A stretch of 64,000 bases of DNA, taken from positions 3,871,501 to 3,935,500 of the forward strand of contig BSDZ01000015.1 in the NCBI GenBank assembly GCA_030268105.1, written 5' to 3'. Position 1 is the first letter of the stretch. Every line of letters begins with the position of its first letter. The position numbers and the translations under genes were made by a program. Source of the stretch: Volvox africanus (taxonomy: Eukaryota > Chlorophyta > Chlorophyceae > Chlamydomonadales > Volvocaceae). Of the stretch, positions 22,879 to 42,000 are shown in pieces. The notes under the pieces were generated by a model, which saw only the letters and a program-made list of their open reading frames with translations, ran no database searches and was not told the DNA's origin.

Positions 22879-23862
22879 ATGGAGCTGCGACAATCTTCGC
22901 GGAGCTGCACCACAGCGCGGGGCAAGCAGGAATCATGTAGGATTCATTTTAGAACGCCATGTGCGCGTCGTATTAAAGCATCCTTCCCTAGCTTTTGGTG
23001 CGTCACCGGCTCCACACTTGGTACTCTGGGCTGGCACTCGGATTCCAGCCATCACACAGCGCCTGCACGCAGTAAACGTCGGGCTGTAACTGTGTACGCT
23101 AGCGATACAACTGCGACGTTTCTCAATAAGGGATCTGTCTCTGTCGTGCTACTGGCTGGTGGCGTCGGAAAACGCATGGGTGCGGCCATCCCCAAGCAGT
23201 ACCTCGAGCTGCGCGGGCAGCCCATCGCGACCTATTCGCTCGAAACATTCGCCCGGATGCCGGCAGTGGGAGAAATAGTCATAGTATGTGACCCTTCCTG
23301 GCGTGAAGTTTTCGAGAAACGATTCGCAGGGTTGCCGTCCCATGTCAAGTTTAAATGGGCGCTGCCGGGGCCGGAGCGTCAAGACTCGGTTTATAATGGC
23401 CTTCAACAGGTGGATTCTGGAGCAGCAATCGTCGCGGTACACGATTCGGCGCGACCGCTGGTGACTCCGGAGGATGCGGCAAAATGCATGACCGACGGAC
23501 TGGCGGTCGGCGCCGCTGTTCTCGGTGTGCAGGTGAAGCCTACCATTAAGGAGGTCGATAAGAATCTCATGGTCATCCAAACGCTGCAGCGATCGAAGCT
23601 GTGGGAGGTTCAGACCCCGCAGTGCATTCGACCGGCATTGCTTCGCGCAGGGTTTGAACTAGTCAAAAGTCAGAACCTGGAGGTGACAGACGACGTGTCC
23701 ATCATTGAAGCCATGGGAAAGCCTGTGAAGATTACGGCCGGGTCTTACACCAACATTAAGGTGACGACACCGGACGACATGGCTGTAGCAGAGAAGTTCC
23801 TAGAGGAGCGTGAGCAGGAAGCAGCGGCGGCGGTGGAAAAACCTGTCGTCGCCGCCATTTGA
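22879..23862 (+). CDS. ispD: 2-C-methyl-D-erythritol 4-phosphate cytidylyltransferase
   Basis: Third step of the plastid MEP isoprenoid pathway: joins CTP and MEP to give CDP-ME. A single exon, 327 residues from the ATG at 22879. The first ~80 residues are Ser/Arg-rich with no acidic cluster, ending near AVTVYASDTT, as expected of a chloroplast transit peptide. The frame stays open upstream to 22750, but that part is hydrophobic and unlike a targeting signal. Core motifs: VVLLAGGVGKRMGAAIPKQY (nucleotide-binding loop), GPERQDSVYNGL, HDSARPLV, KLWEVQTPQCI, TDDVSIIE and IKVTTPDDMAVAEKF. These are the standard IspD motifs in order, and the catalytic domain has the usual length of about 230 residues. 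Lack of introns contrasts with every neighbour. Confidence 0.97.
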   Translation: MELRQSSRSCTTARGKQESCRIHFRTPCARRIKASFPSFWCVTGSTLGTLGWHSDSSHHTAPARSKRRAVTVYASDTTATFLNKGSVSVVLLAGGVGKRMGAAIPKQYLELRGQPIATYSLETFARMPAVGEIVIVCDPSWREVFEKRFAGLPSHVKFKWALPGPERQDSVYNGLQQVDSGAAIVAVHDSARPLVTPEDAAKCMTDGLAVGAAVLGVQVKPTIKEVDKNLMVIQTLQRSKLWEVQTPQCIRPALLRAGFELVKSQNLEVTDDVSIIEAMGKPVKITAGSYTNIKVTTPDDMAVAEKFLEEREQEAAAAVEKPVVAAI

Positions 23863-26800
23863 GGTTGGGGAATGCACTACAAGGGCATCAGCAGGTGCAA
23901 GCGGCTGGGGTGGCCGTGGCAATGTCGATCCTCACCACATCGGACATGACTGTGCAGTGCTGTTGGTTTTGGAAGGGAGTGTGGGGTACGAAAGTGGGGT
24001 ACGAAAATGTGAGGGCCAATGCAGGCCGCATGTTGAAGGTCTGGTGGGTGGAAGGCGTATGAGGGCGGGGCGGCGACGAGGTGGCCAGCAGGACGCACAG
24101 ACGTCCTCTCGTGATCTGTGTACAACTATAACGTGATTCATATTAACATATGAAACCATCTCCATTCTGCTGTATGTATTTTAGCAGTGATGGATGATGC
24201 AGCAGCTAAGCATGGTCTCGCAACACTGTTGTACGGCAGCAGCCTTGCTCCGGAGTCGATGTCTAATAATCCCGATGAGATTTCTGTACGAAATAAAGAT
24301 GAGTTGTCAGTGCAACGTGAAACGTGACCCTTACCAAGCCTATGCAACACCCTCTACTTATGTTGTACGGCAGCTTTGCTCGGCCTCCGCCTTGCGTAGG
24401 CCCTGAAACTATGCCATATGTGTAACAGCCTACAAGTCATTTGGGAGAGAAGTGATTGAGCCGGTAATTGAGGTGTTGATTAACACTGGGGCCTCCCTGG
24501 GGATAAATAGTCCCTTGTAGTACGGCAAGGCGCAGATGCAGGAGTGTTCGACCACCGTGGTGTGCTTGGAGGAAGTCACAAAGCATTATTGGCTGGTGGC
24601 TCGCGTCAGTTAACCACTAAACTATGAAGGATATCGTTCCAGGTTATAGGACTGACAGCAGCCTACGTGGCCCTTGAAATGTATTTTATTGACCAAAGAA
24701 CAGTTATTCATGACTGAAGGTTGTGAAACAACACTCCGTTTTTGCAGGACTGTTACACAGCCAGTTACAGTGCAATGGCCCAGGGTATCGAACACGTGCA
24801 TTAGAACTCGTGATGGGACGGACATCATATGCAAGAGAACAATCAACCAGCAATTAAGGCACGACCCGTTAGGGCAGACGGCAGCGGCCACAGATGTAGC
24901 ACGGAAGTGCTATGTTCCGTTCTGGATGGAGCTATCGTACAATTCGACCGTTCAGTCCTCCGGCAGCCTGGGATAGCAATGCTCGTGTGAAGGACGCCTT
25001 TGTATTTGCATGCTTGCGTTCCTCCCCCCTTACCACCACCATCACGCGGGAGAACAATTTTTAATTGTATTCGCATGTTCCTAGCCCACTGTATGTACAT
25101 CAGGACGTGTAGAAATATAGATCCATTGTGAAGTTATAGCCAAGAAGAGGTTTAGGCAGTAATATGAGGTCGAGTGGGCAACGCTGTGTTGGCTTTGGCA
25201 TTCAACAAGCAAGGTATGCAAAAGAAATAAGAGGATCCCACATCGTATGTCCGCGTAGGTATGGCTCCAATGGTCCCGATACAGAACCATCATCGGCCTC
25301 ACCCTGCTTCACTGGATTTAGCACCTTCTGTCCCGTTGTCCGAGCAGTGCTTAAGGCGGTGTCCATGCTTGAAGTCATGGCGTGATGTGCGTACCTTAGC
25401 TTGATGTGCCGTGCCATGGCACGTGGCCTGTTTATGGGGGACATTTATTGACTGCCCACTCTGGGACCCACAGCTATTACGTTGTGTCTCAGACGTCATT
25501 GAGGTTCTAAAGGTTTAGTATTGGTATGACGGTAGCACTGTTGGATATCAGGCAGCTAGCACCCTGCAAAAGCTGTATTCGCATGTGAACCAGGTCACCT
25601 GTCGGTCAGTTGAGTCGCAAAATAGATCTGCATGCATGGCATGGGTATAGAGACAGCAAACAAATAATTTGAAAAGTAATAACGATTTCTGCATTCTGGG
25701 ACATGTACGCAAATTTAGGGCATAAAAACCTCTGGCTTAAACCATGGGCGGGTCTCGGAAAGTGAACTTCCTCACCAATAGGTTTCAGTCACTTTGTTGG
25801 ACGGTTAGCAGGGATTAGCTAACCATTTCCATTGCAGGGATCCATTAGAGAATATGTTGAATGAAAATGAACCTATGTCACTTGCACAATCGATATTTAT
25901 GGCTTGTACAGCAGAGATCTTCGACACGGCAAGCATTTACGACGTCAACAACTTGTCTAAATAAGGGAGCAAGGCAAGTGACGCCATGCATAGAGCACGG
26001 ACCTGTGCTTGCTGGAACGACATGTCGTTACTGCCCCTTGCTATTTTCATATCCAACAACCCATCCATACAAGTGGCAGATAAGTTGAAGTGCAAGAAGT
26101 CTCTCACGGATCTCAGGAACCTAGGTGAAGCCCCGGAGGGTAGAAGAAGTGGGCATCAGAACGTGCGAGTGACGCCGTTAAACGCTGGCAGCACGGCGTC
26201 GCCGTGAAGAGCCCCAATATATCCTAGGAGTGAGCATCCAAAGATGTTTCTGATGGGCATATACTCGCAAAAGTCTCTTCAAACGCCGAATACTTTGCCG
26301 GGGTTTTCACGCCTCTGTTCCCCCACACGAGGGAGAACCCCAAAAATAACAACAAGCGTCACATCTTTCCGGGTTTGGAACTCAACCCAACCGGAACAAA
26401 CCACCAGGTGCATGCGCCCATTCCCGGCTTCTGCCCCATCCCTCCGCACTTAAAACGAATAGTCGAAGTGGCTGCAGCAAGTCCATCACAAACCGTAGGA
26501 CCCAATCGCCGCGATGCCAACCGTTTGTGACGCACCCTACTGCTCCCTCCGCTCGCCAGCTCTCTAACAAAGCCCAACACGTCCAAACCAAAAACAAAGT
26601 GAATGGGGTTGCTTTACATACTTTCGTCGTCCCATATACGGCCGCCATGAGTGCCCGGTCCAACTTATCACATTTTTAAACCAGAGGGTCCATCGCGTCC
26701 GGTTTTCCGAAACACCTGCGGTGCATAGAGAAGGCTTTCCTCCATGAAGGGGCAGCAACAGTGTTTCCCTTAAAACACCGACTGCAATCCATCCATCTAT

Positions 26801-27166
26801 CCATCAACCTATTAGTAAAGTCAATGAGGCGTTAAGTGCAACGGCAAAGGCTTACTCGTAAGAGAAGAGCGCTCACAAGGCCGCCGTTGTGTCTCATCAT
26901 CAACCGCATGTAACGAATGCCGCTATGCTGGCTGCTGGGGTCTATCGTGCGGCTTGAGTTTGTATCATTTGTGGCAGGTTAGGACATCAAATCTGCAGCA
27001 TCCTGGAATCATCCGCACTCGGGCACAACTCTCCGAGTTCACAAGATATCGGACCACTGCGTTACTAAGCGGGTGACGTTTCATTAATGTGTCTGAGTCT
27101 GCGCAGGTGGAGCCGCACCACGCAGCCATGCAGGATGACGGCTCCAAATCAGTCCACTCCCTCCTC
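23863..27166. other. Gene-poor stretch downstream of IspD and PRP4K
   Basis: Two convergent genes end into this 3.3-kb stretch. I see short open frames without recognisable domains, a protease-like relic near 24431-24520, and a short direct repeat of GTTGTACGGCAGC at about 24229 and 24362. A TGTAA at 24421-24425 could be the IspD poly(A) signal. Confidence 0.5.
24431..24520 (+). pseudogene. Possible retroelement aspartic protease relic
   Basis: The frame reads VIEVLINTGASLGI and then stops at 24518. Retropepsin-type proteases carry a DTGAS active-site motif after a hydrophobic strand; here the catalytic Asp is Asn and the frame is cut. The following 450 bp has open frames of no clear identity. 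The match is short, so this is a suggestion only. Confidence 0.3.
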
Positions 27167-34709
<7,543 letters not shown>

Positions 34710-37700
34710 TTCGCAACCAAGATAGCTTTATGACCTTGCACAGCTGACGCCGAAACCAAAAGTTCAAGGCAGGACCTTAAGTCAAAAGCTCTTTAACCTG
34801 TATGTAACGAGTTACAGTTTCGGGCACCAGACGCCTTAGAGTAAGCTCCTACCTATACAAACACAATCCATTGAATGGGTCTTAACATGAACGAAAGGCG
34901 ATTCTGGACGGGCCAATCAACTCCTAACCACAAAGAAACTGGACAACGGTTTTAAATTTACAAGCAATGTGACTCAAGACTCATGATAACAATAATACTT
35001 TGTGTAAGATGTTTCGGAAACTTTAAGCGTTTAACGGGCTAACTTCAACGGTAAAGGCATCCCACTCTCGGTACGGCTTCGCTCCAAAATAAGGGGTAGA
35101 TCTTTTCTCACACAATGGCATCGAAGTCCCCTGATTAAGGACTTCTATTGCGTCCATGCTGGGGGATCGCTCTATGTATAGTGTAAAGAGGGAATTAACG
35201 TCTGTTGATTTCGTCGTTTGTGCAGTGGTGCATGGGAATCGTTGGGGAGTGGGTACCTACGAGGACAGCAGCATGCCACTCTTTCGGCCCCTGGCTTCCA
35301 TGAATGGTAGGAGTGATGAGAGTGGGGCGAATATTATATAGGATAAGATTTTTGTTGGCTTTTTAGGTGGTAATCCGATCTGGTGGTGAATTGCAGAGGT
35401 GCTGACAAAACATCTTGCGGCGTGAGGCCTGTCCCCAGGGGGTCCTGCACCTTATTTCTGCTCCTCTTGTTCTGATTGCCCGGTTCCTGCCTGTGTGCGG
35501 CTAAGTGGGGCACTCCTACACGCATTACCCTTGGCAACGCTTCCTTGGTTGTGTGTCTACTAATTCTTTTCGATACCTGTTCAGTTCAGGTTTTGCTGAT
35601 CCGTTATTTATCACAAACAAGCTAGGGTGATGAAGCATGCTTAGCGCTGTTCATACATCTTGGATGAGTCTGTTATGTGAGTGTTCTCTAATCTAGCGAC
35701 CTCGTAAGTTGCAGATTCGCCATTTGTAAGGCTCACCGATATAGGAGTGGGCATGTGAAGAACGGCTTGGTTGATGATGCTAGAGTAAAATAACTGAAGT
35801 CGATGAAGTCATATGGAAATCCTTTTCTGTAATGCATGCCTGTAGAAATCCTTGGACATATTAGGTAAGAACTTCATGGAAGTAAAACTGCATATTACGG
35901 AATATTCTGTGAGTCCTAAACTTGTCATTTTATAAAAATGCTGCTATCAACATTGAGCCACAAGGCGCTGCCGTGGTCCTCAGAATACTGATAATAAAAT
36001 ACCTGCTGTAGCCTGGCATGCACCTTGGCTGGCTGGGAACTGATAGGTAGTTTAGCCCAGAACACTGGAGGGTCTCTCACGGCCTGCTTCTCATTTGGAT
36101 GTGTTTTCTATCAACCTTCCTGTGCGTGTTAAAGCGCACCAGCCATTTCCCCTGTTTGCTAATTGATATTTTTTGGACACATCACCCAGGTTACTCAGAG
36201 GTTGCTCCAAGTCCGAAGAGCAGTGGTTTCAAGCTTTTTAGAAGGGTGCCAGTGCATCCCAGAGTGATGGTTTGTGCATCCATACAGCAAACTGTCCATC
36301 CGGCCTTGTCTGTCCTTGTTTGTCAGTATGTTGCTGGTCTCCAGTGTATCCAACTTTCAAGATAAACTACATGTGGTGTTTTGTCTTGTGGTCCCTTGTT
36401 AATGTTCTTCTTTTAGCCTTGCATAGGGCAAGGGTAGGAATAAACTGCATGTCTGGTCTGAAGGCGGTCGATCTTTGGTCAAGATGAATTTGATAGCATC
36501 CATCCCATGGTAACATTGAGAGAGGTCGTCGCCATCCACGTCCATACAGACTTCGACCCGTGCATCGTCGCCCCATGTTTATTCTGGCGTCCAGACATCC
36601 AAGGATCATACTGTCCCCTTGCCTGGTGTAACCTCGCTCAGGCTGCATTCACACAAGTCACGACCATAGGGCGTTATGCCATAGAATCGGAAGCGAACCC
36701 AGCCTACTCTTCACTGCCCATAGGAGCTTGCCCCGAAAGGTCCCACTGCCCTGACAGTGCATACCAGCCTGCAGAGGACACGGGTTCCTATTCAGCCATC
36801 CTAAGGGTCTCCACGTCTGACTCCATTGGGGATGGATTCCCTGGTCCATCTGCACTTCACTTCCTAACCATCAGGAACCGCTGGAAACGTTCATCCTTCA
36901 TCGTTTCCGCCATTGTTCAAAGAGCAGCTCTGCAGCTCTGGCAATCTGATTGGTGTCGTAACACCACCGCTCATCTATTCTAAGCATCGAGCAAGGGGGT
37001 GCTTTCCGCCGTGGCATAGCATGGCCTTCCAATTAGGTGATTATAGCTATATTCCCATGGCTCCAACAAACAACCTTGTGACATTGGAACCCTCGCTGCG
37101 CAACTTTGCCGGGATGCGTCCCGGAAGTCCACCGCAGCGATGGGCGAAAGGAAACTGAATACCGACGCTGCAGACACAGCGGACATTCAACGGTTCAGCA
37201 CTATCCTCCAAGGTGGACCTCCTGTGCTATGGTTCAGCGCTCCTTGCCTCTGTAGGGCTTGTGCGCAAACAATTTGCCGGGGCGGAACTTCGGGGAACCA
37301 AGCACCGGCACAACGGCATCCCCAGAATGCATGCCACGACAGCGGCAGACTTCAACAAACTAGCGCTACCCACTGCGGTGGGTTGTGAGTGAAGCCCAGC
37401 GGTACATCCCACAGCAGGGTTAATGCGCGTCAACACACACTGCCTCGGTGGTAATCCTGAGGGAACCCAACACGATCGCAGCGGCGCCCATAGGAACACG
37501 CATGCCGCCACAGGGGACTTCAACGAGCTCAGCGCCACCCACGGCATTGGGTCTATTGCGTGACGGTTGCTGTGATGCCTGCCGCCGCGACCAATCATGC
37601 GCGACCAGCCACTGCCCAGCAATATGCCTCGAGGAATCTAACACCTGTTCGCCTATGTCCTCAAGCTCTAGCCGACCGCCAAAGCGCAGTGGCTGTGCTT

Positions 37701-39089
37701 ATACTCGTTTTGTGGCCGAGCTACGCTATCGATAAACATTTCGATGATGGAGATCAAGAGTGCACTTTCGCAACACTTTCAATAACTCCGGCTCATTACC
37801 GTGACCAAATGGCCTAGTAGGAGCTTGACCTAATAGGGCTCCCACAATGTGGCTCAGCGAAGGGCGCTTGCCCTTGTATCCGAGCTCAACGGGCCAGCCT
37901 GCGGACTGGTAATTTCCCAGAGAAAGCCGTACGCCTTAATCCGTGCTGGTTGGCAGAGTCATCGTGTAATTCGGCAATTTCTTACGGGGCCTTGTCAACT
38001 TAAAACCGAGCGGAGGAAAGATGCCGAGACCTCTCCTAAACTACGACTAGGTTGAGGCAAAAAGGAGCGATGAGATGAGCTATACACGTATAAGATAATG
38101 TAAAGGAAGAAAGAAGTAATACCGCGAGGGCGGGGCGCTTTCCTTTAAAACACGAGCTAGAGCAGGGCAGCCTAGAGACCAGGGGACTATACCCCTGCTA
38201 GAGACCAGACTGCTCGACCGCCTCAAAACCCCCAAGTGCAGCATGACAATATTGGAATTGATTCTTGAATATCTGAGTGGACATATAAAAAGACTTCAGG
38301 GACCTAGTGCCGATTTTGCAAGCCAATCGCGGTGAACCCTGAGCAAATTAAATGAGATAGAAACCGCAAATTCTCGACCGTCTTAGTTGTTAATTCATCC
38401 TTCTCTTAATACATCTGCAGTGCATTCATGTTAAAGACAAAACACTTGAGTGTTACAGAAATCCTAACCATAGATCCTCCTCTGGTCAAGATTTGATTAT
38501 GATGATCATCATGCATTATATTGTCTTTTCAGCCAAGGCTTTTATTTCATCCACACCTTTGGTATTGGAATCAATTATTTCTTCCTTCTGTTAAAGTACT
38601 TATCATCATCTCTTGTCCAGTCCTTTTCCCTGTCCCTCTCCATTTAGTTGTGATTAAGTGAAACGGAAGATTTCAAGACCAGACGCAACGAAAATCCCAT
38701 TTTGCATACTTGAAGAGAAATTTCATTGGGCTTGGAGTTAAAAATCTTATAGCGATTGCAGTACTGGACGGGCAAACGAATTGGACGACGCGGGATTTGC
38801 CTATGGGATTGGAAACGAGGTTCGGAGCAAGGAGGGGAATATTGAACCGTATTACTTTTGTAACATTTTGCGTGCGCTCTGCCCTGCGTTGGACGAAAAC
38901 GGAAATAGCCTCAAGAACCTGCTGGACGACTTTAAGTCTAGCTTATGCAGCTGCAGATGCTTGAGTTATTGCAAGTCGCTCGAACTTTTACTGTACTTAG
39001 GGAACAGCAAACGTGTCTGTGAGGCTGCCGCTTCAAATCCACCGCACACCCCCTTCCGGAGCTTCTACTATTTTGCTAGGCACTCTAAA
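34710..39089. other. Gene-poor region between PRP4K and the HET-ankyrin gene
   Basis: 4.4 kb between two divergent genes. AT-rich near both genes. Several open frames of 70-160 codons at 36.1-37.0 kb have no recognised domain and may be transposon debris. A degenerate tandem repeat lies at 37.1-37.56 kb. Confidence 0.5.
37105..37560. repeat. Degenerate tandem repeat, period ~157-168 bp, three units
   Basis: Three diverged units share a block like ACTTCAACnAnCTnAGCGC followed by CACT/CACC and GGTGGGT/ATTGGGT. The block recurs at about 37183, 37351 and 37508. The two right-hand units match best. Confidence 0.55.
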
Positions 39090-42000
39090 ATGGGTTGCGG
39101 GGCTTCAGTTCCAAAGGTAATGAAGTAGCTGAATGTCTATGATAAGAACCTTCAAGGCTCAGATGCGCTTTTGCTTTTCTCGCCGTAGGGTGGACAGCAA
39201 ATGCCCATACAAGGGGAAGATAATAATCAGGTGTGTATTTGAACTGGGTTATGCTAATTGTTTGTCTCCCCGGACCAGACAAAGGCACCTTTCGGAACTG
39301 TGCCACTCTAGTGTCTCTATCCCCTGGATCTCCTTTATTAATGGAAAATATCACATTTTCCTTTGCTTAAATATCAGCCATCGGTTTGGCGGTCCGCTGT
39401 CCATTCAATCCCTGACTCCTCTAAAACCCGATTCCTAACCCGGGGTCTTTCTGTCCCGTTTTCGCACGCAACCTTTGACGGCCGTCTATTCCGCATTCAA
39501 AATCGCGTCCTTACTGACATTTCCTTGCCGCTCGCAAAATCAATTCAACAGCATTCGCTCGCCAAACTCAGCGAGCACAAGACCCTGGCGACTCTGCCCA
39601 TCTGGGTCAATGATCTCCACAACAGCATGCCAAGCTGGCTCTCCCAGCCTCCCGTTCGCCTGATCAAACTATCTAAGTTTCTCTCCTGGAAGCAACTGAA
39701 AGCGTATGAGGATGTCACCTCGGTCCATGGCTGCCTGGAGCTCCCCTACGCTGAAATTACAGACGAGCAGTGGGCCCAGACTGTTGTCGTTAGCTGGAGG
39801 TGGGGTGCAGGTAAGCCCGTCCAGCGGCAGGGCTTCTCCCCGATGACGGACATCCAGTACCAGCAGCTGCGTAAGGTGTTGACGGGTCTCCTTGAGGACA
39901 CGGGAATACAGTATGTGTGGATTGACTGGACCTGCATGCCGCAATATGGTGGTGGCTCAACAAACGTTATGGTTGAGGTCATGCGTTCCAAGCTCTTTTT
40001 TGCACGGGCTAGAGCCATGGTCGTTATCCCGGCCTACGAGACTGTGCCTGATGATGGCGTCACACGTTTCGTGCTGTCCAAGACGGCCAGGCTGCTGAAG
40101 GACAGTGCATCACGGATGCCAGAGCGCGGACTTGCGGCCGATGCGCTGAACGCAATACTGTACCGGGGGTTCATCGCCAGCGGCAGCTATTTCTGCCGCA
40201 TTTGGACGCTGGTAGAGCGCATGGCGCGTCATGGCCGCACCGAGTTGCTATGCCACTGGCTGACGTTGGAGGCCTGGCTAGGGATGGTGCTGGACGCCAT
40301 GCGGTGCGCTACAACTAACACTGCGACCGCAAAGAGCGGCGGTAGCAGCATTAGCAGCCCCTCAAGTGGCGGTACCGCAGGCATCACTGCCATCACCGCC
40401 GCTTCTAGCACGAGCCGCAACGGCAGCACGAGTACGGCGGTGGAGCTTGAGGACAATACCTCCATGGCTAAGGTGTTCAAGGAGATATTGGGCGATGAGG
40501 CGGGTAAGCTGATGGATGCCATAGGCGCACCCTGGTCAGCTGCTGTGAAGGTAGGCAGCATCCATCTTGCCGAGGGGCTGGAGACGAAGCTGGCGCAGTT
40601 GCTGGAGATGGCGACGGTCACGTGGCAGAACAGTAGCTCATTGGATGATCCACCGACTAAGGGTTGGCTGTTGGCATACCTGGATGAGGCGCATCAGGGC
40701 AGGTAAGAAGGGGATGGTGGGAAGGGAACGTGAATGTGTAATGAAATAAGAAATGGGACAAGAGACCTGATGTATGAAAAACTGTGGATCCAAAGGAGGA
40801 AGACCCAAATAAACGGATGATCAAAAAATGTACCAGAGGTTTAAATGCATACGATATAAGTGGGGATGCGAGTGGGAGTGGGGGCAGTGGGGAAGATGCT
40901 GCGTACCTTTGCGTTCCTTTCTGTTGAAACACCGAACACTGTCCTCCATTATAGTGGGGTGCTGATGCGAAGCGGTTGATTCGTTACATCCATAGCTCCC
41001 TTACATGGCAGACTGGCTGCCCCTTGCAATGGGTTACCCTGCAGCGATTCGCAAGAAAAGGCATTACAGAAAGTACATAAGACAATCGCACCACATGCAC
41101 TCCTGTTGCTATTTGCTTTTCCTCCCAGGTACCAGGCCAGCAGCAACGCAGATCGCATCTGGGCGGTGTACAGCTACTTCTGCTGGAAGCACCTAGATCA
41201 CCATGAGCCGCGACAGGTGGGAATGGAGGACGTAAACGTAATTCGAAGAGAACCCCCCCTGCTTCCGTGGCCTTATCTTTCATCACCTGGCATGTTACTC
41301 CTTTCCTTTCAAACACTTACTAATTGAATTCATTTACCATTGCGAACATGTCCTAAACCCTAAAATCCTGCAGGTGGTGGAGGCCCTTCAGGATCTGGGT
41401 CAGGTGGCAGGAGCCAGTCGGCTGATCACCCTGCGGCTCGCCAGCAAGCTGGACCTGGCCAAGTTCATACCAGTTGACGACCGAGATGAAAAGCTATTCC
41501 GGGCTGCGGAGGTCGGCGACGTGGACGGCGTGCAGGCGGCCATCAAGGCAGGAGGCAATGTGCTCATGGCCAAGCATGCGCAGGTACGGTAAACGTACTT
41601 CTGTAGGGCCCTGAAAAAGGAATGAGTTTTCGTTTTTGGTCTTAACTACGAACTGGTAGCGGAAAAGAGCTGGTTCTGTAGATGTATAGCGGGCTAAGGA
41701 TTTTACTTTAGCTGCGTCCCTCCGTCCGTCTGTTCTTGCCTTCCCACCAGGACGCCGCTACCCCCTTGTTTATGGCGGCTCAGAAGGGCCATATCGAGGT
41801 CGTCCGTGCGCTGGTGCGAGGCGGGGCGGCCCTGGACGCGGCGAAGACGGTGCGTGATTACGAAGACGATGCGGCGACGGTGGCTGGGTGTTTAGCGGTC
41901 TGTACGGTGGCCGCTATCAGCACTCACATAGTCCACACGCAGCTGCATTTTCTAAACCGCCTCCCTGGGACTCACATTTTCTCCTCGGCACAACTGGGTG

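Noticed and set aside
36507..36983. 158-codon plus-strand frame
   Set aside because: No domain, no convincing splice joins, and the region has open frames on both strands; more likely transposon debris or chance.
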